Part shown: positions 43,414 through 51,527 of the stretch, piece by piece
How the letters are laid out: each line of letters opens with the position of its first letter
Position numbering within the stretch: position 1 is the stretch's first letter
Notes under the pieces: generated by a model
Database searches by the model: none
What the model saw: the letters and a program-made list of their open reading frames with translations, nothing else
Told to the model about the DNA's origin: nothing
From: Planctobacterium sp965279005
GTDB lineage: Bacteria; Pseudomonadota; Gammaproteobacteria; Enterobacterales; Alteromonadaceae
Assembly (NCBI GenBank): GCA_965279005.1
Contig: CBDIHK010000029.1
Coordinates: 434,001-498,000 of the forward strand
DNA: 64,000 bases
Direction: 5' to 3'
Translations under genes and position numbers: made by a program

Positions 43414-44670
43414 TTATTGCACAATTCTAATTGCGTTGTGTTGGTTAAATTCTGACATATCAGAAACGATGACTGAGTCTCCGGGTTGCAACCCGGCCAC
43501 CACTTGTATTGATGACACCGAGGCTTTGCCAAACCGAATGTCCCTCAATTGGGCTAAGTCTTGGCTGCTGTCTAATGCAAACAAACGGGCATCAGACAAT
43601 GCGGCGGTACCGGCTGGACGGTCGATGTAGAGGGCATCCTGGATCTGCTCCACCACAATAGTGCCGGTCACACTTAAATCTGGGCGGGCACCAGTAGGCA
43701 ACTGGCCGATTAGTTCTACATCCACCTGCACATTGCCGTTGGCTACCCTGGGATCGATGCGCTTTACCGTTCCCTCTACCAGGCCATTGCGGGTATCGAT
43801 AGTAACAGGAAAACCCAGCTGTAGATCTTGCACCATATTCTCCTGCACTTGCAGTTCGGCTAGCAGTGAATCAGGCTGGGCGACACGGGCAATATTACTA
43901 CCAACGCCGACTCGCTGCCCCACATCCACGGAAATCTGTTGCAACACGCCTTCGATGTCGGCAGTGATTTGCAAAGCATCCATCTGGTCTTGGAAGTGGT
44001 TAACCATATTGACGTACCGGCGCACATTGGCCTCTTCAGCAGCCAACCTAGCGAGTTCCACATCATTGGCACGTAGCTGGGCTTGCAGGCGAATTTCCAG
44101 TTCCGTCTTGCGCTGCTGGGTGTTGAGCTTGGTGGTGGCAAAATCCAGCGCTGAAATAATGTTTTTATCGGCCAAAGGCTGTTCGGCTTTTTGTTTTAGT
44201 TTAGCGGACTCCAGTGCCATGCGCGCCTGGGTTACCCGTAGCTCCTGTTCCAATGCCTGCTCCTGCAACCGGGCTTTTAATGCCAGCAAATTTGCTTCCG
44301 CCGCATCCAGCTCCCACTGTGCCTGCTGTAGCTGGCTCACCAATTCTGGATTGGACAACTCGGCAATAACGGTGTCAGGGGTCACGTTAGCACCGGGTTT
44401 GATTAACAAACGTTCCACCCTGCCCGCTGAGGCTGCCGCTATCCAGCGGATTTCAGAGGGTACCAGCACGCCCACGCCACGGACTTTACGGGTGAATTCG
44501 CCTTTGCGTACTTCACTGATCCAAAGGTCAGCCTGGTTCACGCCAGGTACCGCCGGCTTGAGTAATAGTGTAGACAGCACAGCCACCGCCATCAGGGCAG
44601 CAATTGCCATGCCTTTGCGATAGCGAGAAAAGAAACTACTGGATGTCGATTTTGCTACTGGAATATCCAC
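43414..44670 (-). CDS. HlyD/MacA-like periplasmic adaptor
   Basis: 418 residues from GTG 44668-44670, with AGGAG seven bases upstream. One N-terminal membrane helix (MAIAALMAVAVLSTLLL), then a barrel-sandwich (lipoyl-like) region (GRVERLLIKPGANVTPDTVI), a long coiled-coil hairpin of about residues 110-215 (LQQAQWELDAAEANLLALKA), and beta-barrel and membrane-proximal domains (VDVELIGQLPTGARPDLSV). First gene of the operon. An outer-membrane TolC partner is not encoded in the window. A sigma54-type promoter lies about 70-85 bases upstream. Confidence 0.9.
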   Translation of the reverse strand: MDIPVAKSTSSSFFSRYRKGMAIAALMAVAVLSTLLLKPAVPGVNQADLWISEVRKGEFTRKVRGVGVLVPSEIRWIAAASAGRVERLLIKPGANVTPDTVIAELSNPELVSQLQQAQWELDAAEANLLALKARLQEQALEQELRVTQARMALESAKLKQKAEQPLADKNIISALDFATTKLNTQQRKTELEIRLQAQLRANDVELARLAAEEANVRRYVNMVNHFQDQMDALQITADIEGVLQQISVDVGQRVGVGSNIARVAQPDSLLAELQVQENMVQDLQLGFPVTIDTRNGLVEGTVKRIDPRVANGNVQVDVELIGQLPTGARPDLSVTGTIVVEQIQDALYIDRPAGTAALSDARLFALDSSQDLAQLRDIRFGKASVSSIQVVAGLQPGDSVIVSDMSEFNQHNAIRIVQ

Positions 44671-44738
44671 GATTAACTCCTATTTCAATTTGCTGTCGGG
44701 TGCCGCAGCAAATTTACAAATATTGATGGAATTGGTAT

Positions 44739-44754
44739 TGCGATAACCGTGCCA
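44739..44754 (-). promoter_or_regulatory. Sigma54 (-24/-12) promoter
   Basis: On the minus strand the sequence is TGGCACGGTTATCGCA. Compared with the consensus TGGCACG-R-NNN-TTGCW it has a single mismatch (TCGC for TTGC), with the invariant GG and GC at the right spacing. Transcription would start near 44728 and lead into the adaptor gene. The same operon encodes a sigma54-type activator. Confidence 0.75.
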
Positions 44755-44827
44755 GTTCTTTAAATAAAGCTAACTTTTTGATTTTATTTGATAATTTCTA
44801 GAAGAGTGAAAATAAATCATACTGCCG

Positions 44828-44875
44828 TGTCCGATATCGTAGAAGCTCGTTTGGGGGCTTCTACGATATCGGACA
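44828..44875. promoter_or_regulatory. 19-bp perfect inverted repeat, probable activator site
   Basis: TGTCCGATATCGTAGAAGC (44828-44846) is repeated as its exact complement at 44857-44875 with a 10-base spacer. It is centred about 110 bases upstream of the sigma54 promoter's -12 element, the usual distance for an enhancer-binding activator. It also lies 64 bases past the stop of the serine hydrolase gene, but no T-run follows, so a terminator is less likely. Confidence 0.6.
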
Positions 44876-44938
44876 GGATGTGATCGAATTTGTGAAGAGT
44901 GACTAATACCGATCCCATTGAACAATCGGTTAAACGCG

Positions 44939-46780
44939 CTAATCATCGCAAATAGCCCGTTCCCGATCCGAGATCCGGATCATATTGGCGGGGCTATAGC
45001 TATTGGAATCGGAAAAGCGGAATAGCGACACACCATTGTCCAACACCGCAAAAATATTGCCGCCATAACCACTCATGTAAGGAATTTGTTTCGGGCAAGC
45101 ACTGGTATTGCCAAAAGGCGAACTCCAAAATCCGTGTAAATAGCGGGATTGGCCATATTGGTTGTCTTCCCACCAACTGTGCAAACCTTGCCTGTCGGTT
45201 TTAAATAGGGCTTGCTCCAGGCTTTGCCGGTGCAATAGCTGCACACCAGCGTGCTCACCGTGGTTGTGCATGAAAATGCTCAATTTAACCATATCATCCA
45301 CATTCGGATACAGGCCATGGAACAATTCGGCAATGCCAAATTCACCATTGGCCTCAATGGTGCGCAACATGGGCAGGTGCTGGATACCGATAGCACTGAA
45401 TACGTCCTCCTGCATCATTTGCCAGACGTCAGCGCCCTCGCCTGCGACGCTTTGGTAATAATTATCCAATGCCGCAGCTAGAATAAAGGTAAGCGCTGAA
45501 TTATAGCGGAACTCTTCGCCAGGCCCCCAAACATAGTTGCCATAGCTAAATGAAATGTTGAGTTTGCCCAATTCGTCATCCACACCAATCCAGGTTTCCA
45601 TCTTAGGTCCATTTTCATCGGCAAAAATATCGCCACTATCCTGGGTGCCCCCGTTGTCGCCAATACCTGCCGCCATATTCAGTACATCGCCAAAGGTGGC
45701 AGTATCCCAACCTGAATGGTTGGAGGTCACATTGACATAATCAGCGATCAACAGATCAAACACATGGCTGCCATACAACTCAGCCAAACGAAACATGGTG
45801 AAGGCAGCGCCAAGGGATTTTGTAATGGAATAGGCACCATTACGCATCCAGCGGCAATAGGGGTATTCGCCGTAGCGGGTGTAACAGCCCTGCAAATAGA
45901 CTTCGCCATCCTTTATTATCCCGGTTTGGTTGACTGTGTTATCGGGCAAACCACTGTTATAGGCGCTGCGGTTCGAAGGATCCGCAATGCTGTCCAGCTC
46001 TGACCAATCGCGGATAGTTTTGCTGTTATCCAATTCTCGCTGGAATGCCTGGATAACCTGCTCCCCATTGGCAAATTGCTGGGGCTGGTAGCTGGCTTGC
46101 AACTGGGCATAGATATCATGTTGGAACCAAAGCGCTCCCTCTTGCACTATTTGTATACGCAGGTTGCTTACCTCTGTATCGTTATACAAGAACGTCGCCA
46201 GACCATTATGGGTTTGGTTACGTCGCGCCGTGATAAAGGTAAAAGGGAAGCTCGCCCTTGACCAACCCTCGTCAGACGCCTCCGACCACACCTTGCCCGG
46301 ATCCAGAATAATGCCCCAGAAGCTATTGTCGGTCAGGGAAACCTGCCGATCCCGGTTAAGCGGGAGCAAGTAACCATTATGGCTGACAAAACTCAAATCG
46401 ACGTCAGGGAAATTTTTAAAAGACTCATCGCCAGTGATAACAAATTCAGCAAAATCACCGGTTAACCTGCGGGAGGAAAGGTTAATGCTGCCCGTAAATT
46501 GATGTAAAGCCGAATCTTCCTGCCCAACCGGCATAAAATAACCATTGTGGATAGGCGAACTGTGGGGATAACTACTGGACTCCAATGCGGCTTTAGTCAA
46601 CCAATCCCGGCTAGCGCCAGGTGCACTCAACGCACTTGCATCAGTTTGGCCACTATTACCATTTGGCGGTGTCGGAGTAGGCGTGGTTGACGAACTATCA
46701 CTACCGCCACTGCCGCAACCAAGTACCAAACCACTTAAAAACAACAGAGTGAAGATTTTGATATTTGCTTGCAGCGTCAT
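44939..46780 (-). CDS. Beta-lactamase-fold serine hydrolase lipoprotein
   Basis: 613 residues. The signal peptide ends in a lipobox (LVLGC), followed by a Ser/Gly/Thr/Pro-rich linker. The SxxK motif is intact (GAYSITKSLG), and the YxN motif reads FRYNSALTF. The C-terminal part ends with YGGNIFAVLDNGVSLFRF, where the third motif is expected. An about 250-residue N-terminal beta-rich region precedes the hydrolase domain. Probably lipid-anchored in the outer membrane and facing the periplasm or surface. One of four proteins of this fold in the window (with 9114, 16468 and 18612). Confidence 0.85.
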   Translation of the reverse strand: MTLQANIKIFTLLFLSGLVLGCGSGGSDSSSTTPTPTPPNGNSGQTDASALSAPGASRDWLTKAALESSSYPHSSPIHNGYFMPVGQEDSALHQFTGSINLSSRRLTGDFAEFVITGDESFKNFPDVDLSFVSHNGYLLPLNRDRQVSLTDNSFWGIILDPGKVWSEASDEGWSRASFPFTFITARRNQTHNGLATFLYNDTEVSNLRIQIVQEGALWFQHDIYAQLQASYQPQQFANGEQVIQAFQRELDNSKTIRDWSELDSIADPSNRSAYNSGLPDNTVNQTGIIKDGEVYLQGCYTRYGEYPYCRWMRNGAYSITKSLGAAFTMFRLAELYGSHVFDLLIADYVNVTSNHSGWDTATFGDVLNMAAGIGDNGGTQDSGDIFADENGPKMETWIGVDDELGKLNISFSYGNYVWGPGEEFRYNSALTFILAAALDNYYQSVAGEGADVWQMMQEDVFSAIGIQHLPMLRTIEANGEFGIAELFHGLYPNVDDMVKLSIFMHNHGEHAGVQLLHRQSLEQALFKTDRQGLHSWWEDNQYGQSRYLHGFWSSPFGNTSACPKQIPYMSGYGGNIFAVLDNGVSLFRFSDSNSYSPANMIRISDRERAICDD

Positions 46781-47113
46781 TTTACTTTGGCCTTGTTAAA
46801 CGGGTAATTACCACCTTCCATCTAAGGTACTACAAACACCGGGGATTTAAACAGTCTGCCTGTCATGGCAAGTGGCCACTGGCTCCATTGGGAGGTTTAA
46901 TACCATAAATCCATTAAGAGAAAGGACGGATCAGGGCTTTGTGATGTGACGCCTAACACCACCAGCAGCGAAAAGCAGGGCGATCTAGGTACCTTTGTTT
47001 GTATTTTTCAGGTAGATAGTATTGCCAGCTGCACAGTGAAATGAATGTTCGAATGTACTGTTCCGCCCTTGCGGCTATCCGATGAAAACTGGCCTAAAGT
47101 ACAGTTTTACAAT
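46781..47113. other. Intergenic region, nothing recognised
   Basis: About 330 bases between the serine hydrolase start and the repeat block. It must contain the serine hydrolase promoter on the minus strand. A single GCCTAAC at 46951-46957 resembles one half of an integron recombination core but has no partner nearby. No gene is supported. Confidence 0.4.
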
Positions 47114-47149
47114 GTTCAATCGGTTCAATCGGTTCAATCGGTTCAATCC
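47114..47149. repeat. Four tandem copies of a 9-bp unit
   Basis: GTTCAATCG occurs three times in a row (47114-47140), followed by GTTCAATCC (47141-47149). It directly precedes the junction sequence at 47150-47169 and probably arose by slippage of the same GGTTCAAT-type flank seen once at the other two junctions. Confidence 0.8.
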
Positions 47150-47169
47150 AACCTGACCCTTTTGGTTCC
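47150..47169. repeat. Junction repeat, copy A
   Basis: AACCTGACCCTTTTGGTTCC. The identical 19-20 bases occur at 48066-48084 and 50799-50818. Here it cuts the IS66-type transposase gene, whose reading frame enters the repeat and stops (ending in PGTKRVRLD). Confidence 0.8.
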
Positions 47170-47856
47170 AGGTAAGGGGGACTGTCTCAGTTGTTGTTTA
47201 ATGATGCTTTCTGCACCTGTCGACGTTATCAACGAGGCTGCTTGTTCATTAAATGCGAATAGGCTCCCTGCACTGACAGGAATTCCAAGTTGGTCAGTAA
47301 AGTATTCTTCGATACGGTTATAGGGTAAAAGTTGGTATTGGGACAAATACACCGCATGCGCTTTCATTCCTGCACCGTACTGGATTGGCGCAGTCACCCC
47401 TTCCGGAAACTCCCCCATAAACCGTTCACCTTGTTCATTTTCCAGTATCTGTGCTCGGTACTCGGTTACCACACGACTAATGTCGATATCCACCACCTGG
47501 CGTTTTTGGTAACCCACTTCTCGATAATTGCCTTTTGGCAGTTGGGTGATATCCAGTTCGAGGACTTCTACAACATCAGGGGTATCGGTTTGCGTGAGGG
47601 TATTCCCCTTGCGACCTATCTGGCCGCCAGCTTTTCGCTCACTTGATGAATGTCTTTTCTTTTTTCGGTTGATATCTTGTGAAGGCGGGAGGCTGCTGTT
47701 GTTGCTATTAATACCCAGCTTATTTGATAGCAACACTACGACAGTCAAAAGCAGCTCAATAGTGACTTTTAGCGCGGGTGTCAGGCTAGAATCCTGCTCT
47801 AGCTGCTCTCTGGTTTGCTCGACCAAAGCATTAATGTTGATACTTTTTAAATCCAT
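47170..47856 (-). pseudogene. IS66-type transposase (TnpC), 3-prime truncated
   Basis: About 229 native residues from ATG 47854-47856: an N-terminal coiled region, the LGINSNNSSLPPSQD segment typical of IS66 transposases, a Ser/Lys-rich stretch, the degenerate zinc-finger region (LDITQLPKGNYREVGY) and the beginning of the DDE domain (GAGMKAHAVYLSQYQLLPYN). The catalytic DDE core (about 250 further residues) is missing: the frame runs into the junction repeat at 47150-47169 and ends. No tnpA/tnpB partners are present. A dead remnant whose 5-prime flank merges into unassigned DNA at 47857-47975. Confidence 0.85.
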
Positions 47857-47975
47857 TCATGCTAACACCTTTATTTGGGATATCAGGATCTCACAACCAA
47901 CATTTCAGGGCTATTTCAATTAATCGATCACAAAAAGGAGGTTAAACAGTTTTATGGATCAGGCTGAATAGTTAC

Positions 47976-48084
47976 CAATGAGTTACCTATTATTACCAGC
48001 TGGATATGCTTGTATATTTAATGTAGCAAGTCGCAACTCCAACTAAGCCCGGTTTGGTTCAATTCAACCTGACCCTTTTGGTTC
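47976..48084. repeat. 109-bp direct repeat, copy B (ends in junction sequence)
   Basis: Matches 50709-50817 over 109 bases with two differences that I can see. Its last 19 bases are the junction sequence shared with 47150-47169. It ends directly at the 3-prime end of the small membrane-protein gene (stop at 48086). The two copies are 2.7 kb apart and bracket two small genes and an IS4 element. Confidence 0.85.
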
Positions 48085-48085
48085 G

Positions 48086-48616
48086 TTACGTTGCACAGGA
48101 ACGAGCCTGATGATTAAAAAATAACACCAAGTTTCGTACCGTTGTTACTTTGCCGTAATATGGATTACTTTCGTAGCCCTCAAGGCTCCGGCTAGTTCGC
48201 TGCGCAATTTCCTCAACTAAATCCAGATCGAGATCATCTTCGTCAAGCATCAATGTATCGAACAAACCATCAGAAGCCATAATAGGAACATTTTCTTTAG
48301 TTGGAAGGGCAGCTTGAAGTTGCTCATAGACTGCTCGGATAATCCAAGTATCAACAACCATTGAATCAAATTCCCTTGCAAATTCACAGATAGATAAACC
48401 ACTACGCTCTTTGCATAAATTTTGAAAATATCTCTTTACTTTAGGCTGTTCTATTACACTCCAAACCATTACTAATAAGGCTATTCCTGCAATCACTAGC
48501 AGATACCAAGGTTGATAAATAACGATTACAGCCGCAATTACTAAAAAGACAATTAGCGCCAAATTACCTGCCTTTTTAGGTTGGTACTTGGGCATTAATC
48601 GTGATGCTTTCTTCAC
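48086..48616 (-). CDS. Small membrane protein of unknown function
   Basis: 176 residues from GTG 48614-48616, with AAGG upstream; ATG 48595 is an alternative. Two adjacent membrane helices (LALIVFLVIAAVIVIYQPWY, then LLVIAGIALLVMVWSVI) are followed by an about 110-residue acidic soluble domain (CEFAREFDSMVVDTWIIRAV, LDEDDLDLDLVEEIAQRT). The gene ends exactly at a junction repeat. I do not recognise a named family; the soluble part resembles small accessory-region proteins found in mobile islands. It is followed, in the upstream direction, by an attC-like hairpin and another small gene on the same strand, as cassette genes are arranged. Confidence 0.65.
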   Translation of the reverse strand: MKKASRLMPKYQPKKAGNLALIVFLVIAAVIVIYQPWYLLVIAGIALLVMVWSVIEQPKVKRYFQNLCKERSGLSICEFAREFDSMVVDTWIIRAVYEQLQAALPTKENVPIMASDGLFDTLMLDEDDLDLDLVEEIAQRTSRSLEGYESNPYYGKVTTVRNLVLFFNHQARSCAT

Positions 48617-48632
48617 ACTTAACCTTGCAACG

Positions 48633-48723
48633 TAACAGCTAAATTAACCGAGCACAAAAGAGTTGGCTATACTGCTAGGCACGACGCCAGCAGAAGCAAA
48701 ACGTCCTTTGCAAATTTCTGTTA
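48633..48723. other. Long imperfect hairpin, attC-like
   Basis: 91 bases fold with four ordered stems: TAACAG (48633-48638) with CTGTTA (48718-48723); AAATT (48641-48645) with AATTT (48713-48717); CAAAAG near 48655 with CTTTG (48706-48710), one bulge; CTGCT-GGC (48672-48680) with GCCAGCAG (48686-48693). Single unpaired bases lie between the stems. This is the build of an integron cassette recombination site, although its end cores do not match GTTRRRY/RYYYAAC fully. Confidence 0.5.
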
Positions 48724-48727
48724 TGAT

Positions 48728-49222
48728 TCACGAACCCTTTTTAAGCTCTTTGTATCTACTTGCAACCAATTCTATACCCGCAACTTTGTATCGAGCATAT
48801 TTATCTACCCCATCCCATTCGCTCGGCATAGATTGATTTAACTTTAAGGTTTTGAGCATTTGTTCTTCATTCTTGGTTATAACCGAAAGCAACGTCCACT
48901 CAATTATTATCTCTCTTATTCTTTGCCACGCTGGCATACCTTCAGCAAGAACCAACTTATTAATAAAACTGACAGGAACAACATGCTCCAAGACAAGCTT
49001 GTCTTTGTTCCCTTCAAGCATTTGCTTTAAAGCGCTTTCACTCATTAAAGTAGCTTTATCTTTACTGGAACCTTTCTTGGGAGTTACTTTAAGTGTCGCC
49101 TCTCTAACCGCAGACCTAATATGATGCTTTGTATGAGGATTTAGACCCATTTCTGAAATTATCAAAGCAGCCACCATACAATGTTCATCCAGCCCTGGCT
49201 GATACAACTCGACTTCACTCAA
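48728..49222 (-). CDS. Small soluble protein of unknown function
   Basis: 164 residues from TTG 49220-49222, with AAGGAG nine bases upstream. Helical throughout, charged, no signal or membrane segment. The motif LVLEHVVPVSFINKLVLAEG in the middle and REIIIEWTLLSVITKNEEQ are its most conserved-looking parts; I cannot assign a family. The IS4 element at 49236-50604 has inserted immediately upstream: its 10-bp target duplication is the gene's own ribosome-binding region, so translation may survive while the original promoter is displaced by 1.37 kb. Probably an accessory or cassette gene. Confidence 0.65.
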   Translation of the reverse strand: MSEVELYQPGLDEHCMVAALIISEMGLNPHTKHHIRSAVREATLKVTPKKGSSKDKATLMSESALKQMLEGNKDKLVLEHVVPVSFINKLVLAEGMPAWQRIREIIIEWTLLSVITKNEEQMLKTLKLNQSMPSEWDGVDKYARYKVAGIELVASRYKELKKGS

Positions 49223-49235
49223 TTTAGCTCTCCTT

Positions 49236-50604
49236 CATAGGTAGGATCTTAAGAAAAATAAGGGTTGATTGCATGCCCCAAATTTGATCAGATATTTATC
49301 GCCAAACAAATCTGAGAGCATGCAATACAAGAATAACGAGCTAAACAAAATAACGGAAGTCCTGAACGAATTTAATATTAACGATATCGGTCAGCGATGT
49401 GGCTTTTGTGTCCGAAAGCGCGTGGTTAAGCCTTACGAACTGGTGATGGCGTTGGTGACGGCCATGGGCGACAAGAGCATTGACTGTATCAGCGACCTAC
49501 ATCGCTATTTTACTGGCCTGACGTTCACTGATGTACAGTACAAACCGTTTCATAATCAACTGAGTAAACCCGCATTTAGCCAGTTGATTCAGCGGGTTGT
49601 GGGAATGGCCCTGCATAAATGGCAACAGCATATCCTGGGAACGGATAACGATTTGTCGGTGTTTAAACAAGTTGTGCTACAAGATGGCAGTTCGTTTGCT
49701 GTCCATGATGCGTTAAAGGAAGAATTCAAAGGACGCTTTACGACAATCAGTCCAGCCGCAGTCGAATTGCATGTGAGTTGGGATATGCTTCAAAGTCAGC
49801 CTGAGCGGATAGCGGTCAGTGCAGACAGTGTGGCGGAGTATGACTTTTTACCGGCAGCCGGGTCATTGGCGGACTGTTTGTTTATGGCAGACAGGGGCTA
49901 CTTTAAGCTGTCTTATCTAGAGAGTATCAACCTGGCGGGCGGCAGTTATCTGGTCAGGGCCAAAACCACAGCGAACCCGTTGGTGTTATCAGGTGTCAAT
50001 GCGCAAGGTAAGCGCCTAAAACGGTTTGAGAATGTGAAGCTCAAGGATGTGAAACGTCACATCCGACGAAGCCAAGTGGTGGATATGGACGTTAAAGGAA
50101 AAACCCCATATCGCATGATAGCCAGTTGGCCGCCGGGTAAACCAGAGCCAACGTATTGGGCAACTAACTTGCTGCGGGAAGGCTTCCCGGCCAGTGCAAT
50201 AATAAAGCTTTACAGCTTACGCTGGCAGATAGAATTGCTGTTCAAGGAATGGAAATCCTACTGCAATTTACGCAAGTTCAATACCCGCAACGCCGGGTTA
50301 ATGGAAGGACTGATATGGGTCAGCCTACTGGCATTACTGGTAAAACGCCGGATTGGCTTTAGTATCCAGCGAATAATGGGCGTGGATATCTCCAGCTTTA
50401 TGGTGGCGAAAAACACCCAGAGTTGGTTTTATCCGTTAATGGAGTCAATACTCCATGGGACAGCACCAGAATTAAAACAAACTTGGAATTGGGCAATAGA
50501 TTATCTGTCAAGATACGCCAAACGGGCACATCCCGGCAGGGACAGGAAAATCGGACGATTGCAGTATGGTGTGGCTTCGATTAATCCTTAATGTCCAACT
50601 TATG
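49236..50604 (+). mobile_element. IS4-type insertion sequence, complete
   Basis: 1369 bases flanked by a perfect 10-bp direct repeat AGCTCTCCTT (49226-49235 and 50605-50614). The ends are related inverted repeats starting CATAGGTAGGATCTTAAG (left) and, on the other strand, CATAAGTTGGACATTAAG (right). The size, target duplication and transposase all fit the IS4 family. It appears intact and could be mobile. Confidence 0.9.
49320..50591 (+). CDS. IS4 family transposase
   Basis: About 423 residues from ATG 49320 (MQYKNNELNKITEVLNEF); the frame opens 17 codons earlier at a TTG. The DDE-type catalytic motifs are visible: VLQDGSSFAV (first Asp), FMADRGYFKLSYL (second Asp) and the YREK signature YSLRWQIELLFKEWK with its Glu. 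The N-terminal region has the usual RCGFCVRKRVVKPYELVMAL. Length and motifs indicate a functional enzyme that would move the surrounding element by cut-and-paste. Confidence 0.92.
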   Translation: MQYKNNELNKITEVLNEFNINDIGQRCGFCVRKRVVKPYELVMALVTAMGDKSIDCISDLHRYFTGLTFTDVQYKPFHNQLSKPAFSQLIQRVVGMALHKWQQHILGTDNDLSVFKQVVLQDGSSFAVHDALKEEFKGRFTTISPAAVELHVSWDMLQSQPERIAVSADSVAEYDFLPAAGSLADCLFMADRGYFKLSYLESINLAGGSYLVRAKTTANPLVLSGVNAQGKRLKRFENVKLKDVKRHIRRSQVVDMDVKGKTPYRMIASWPPGKPEPTYWATNLLREGFPASAIIKLYSLRWQIELLFKEWKSYCNLRKFNTRNAGLMEGLIWVSLLALLVKRRIGFSIQRIMGVDISSFMVAKNTQSWFYPLMESILHGTAPELKQTWNWAIDYLSRYAKRAHPGRDRKIGRLQYGVASINP

Positions 50605-50708
50605 AGCTCTCCTTAAAAACATAACTATTGTATTAGTGGGAATTCCGACTATGCCGCAAAGCAAGCGTAGCTTAAATTGCCGATTATTTTTCATTTTACT
50701 TATAGTAA

Positions 50709-50817
50709 CAATGAGTTACCTATTATTACCAGCTGGATATGCTTGTATATTTAATGTAGCAAGTCGCAACTCCAGCTAAGCCCGGTTTGGTTCAATCCAA
50801 CCTGACCCTTTTGGTTC
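50709..50817. repeat. 109-bp direct repeat, copy C (ends in junction sequence)
   Basis: Second copy of the repeat at 47976-48084. It ends six bases before the first codon of the IS3 transposase fragment, whose 5-prime part is missing. With copies A and B, the same 19-base end abuts three different interrupted sequences. Confidence 0.85.
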
Positions 50818-50823
50818 CGGGAA

Positions 50824-51498
50824 ATGATGAAGAAATTGCGCAAAGAAGGCTTTAAGATTGGTCGCTTTAAAGTCCGTAAGCTTATGAAAAAGCTTGGGTT
50901 AGTGGTTAAGCAGCGCATTGCTTATAAGGTGACGACGCAGCGTAAGCATAGTGATGCTGTTGCGCCTAACCTGCTGAACCAGAACTTTAACCCCACGGCT
51001 CCTAATGAAGTCTGGGCGGGTGATGTGACCTACCTGAAAACAGGTGAAGGATGGATGTACTTGGCCATTGTCATGGATCTTTATTCCAGGCGCATCGTTG
51101 GCTGGCACATAGGCAAGCGCATGACCAGTGGCCTTGTGGAAAAGGCTTTGCAAAAAGCCTATAGCCTGCAGCAACCTGGCAAAGGTCTGGTGTTCCATAG
51201 TGACAGAGGGTCGCAATACACCAGCCGCCGATATCGCAATTTATTAGCAAGTTATGGAATGCGAGCCAGCATGGGAGATGTTGGCGCGTGTTGGGACAAT
51301 GCTGTGGTTGAACGCTTCTTCGGCAGTTTAAAACACGACTGGCTGCTCAATGTGCATCAGCCCACCCGTGAGTTTATGGCAAAAGATGTAGCGGCATATA
51401 TGAAGTATTACAACCTAGAGAGGCTACATTCGTCTAACGAAGATATGTCGCCAGCGGAGTACGAAAACTATTTTAAAAAAGTGTCCGGTTGGGGTTGA
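50824..51498 (+). pseudogene. IS3 family transposase OrfB, 5-prime truncated
   Basis: 224 residues keep the end of the HTH_21 region (REGFKIGRFKVRKLMKKLGL-like) and the whole rve integrase core: VWAGDVTYLKT (Asp), FHSDRGSQYTSRRY (Asp) and WDNAVVERFFGSLKHDWL (Glu). About 60-70 N-terminal residues and the whole OrfA are missing: the sequence upstream is the 109-bp repeat ending at 50817. The catalytic residues are present but the element is broken, so it cannot move on its own. It lies 30 bases from the end of the LanM gene, convergent with it. Confidence 0.88.
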
Positions 51499-51527
51499 CC
51501 ACTACACACTTCTGGGCAAAAACCCAA

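Noticed and set aside
44828..44875. Intrinsic terminator of the serine hydrolase gene
   Set aside because: The stem is long and perfect but no T-run follows on the relevant strand; its place upstream of the sigma54 promoter fits an activator site better.
46951..46957. Integron core GCCTAAC
   Set aside because: No matching GTTRRRY partner or hairpin within a suitable distance.
47114..47149. CRISPR-like or tRNA T-arm-like repeat (GGTTCAATC)
   Set aside because: Units are contiguous with no spacers, too short for CRISPR, and no tRNA cloverleaf surrounds them.
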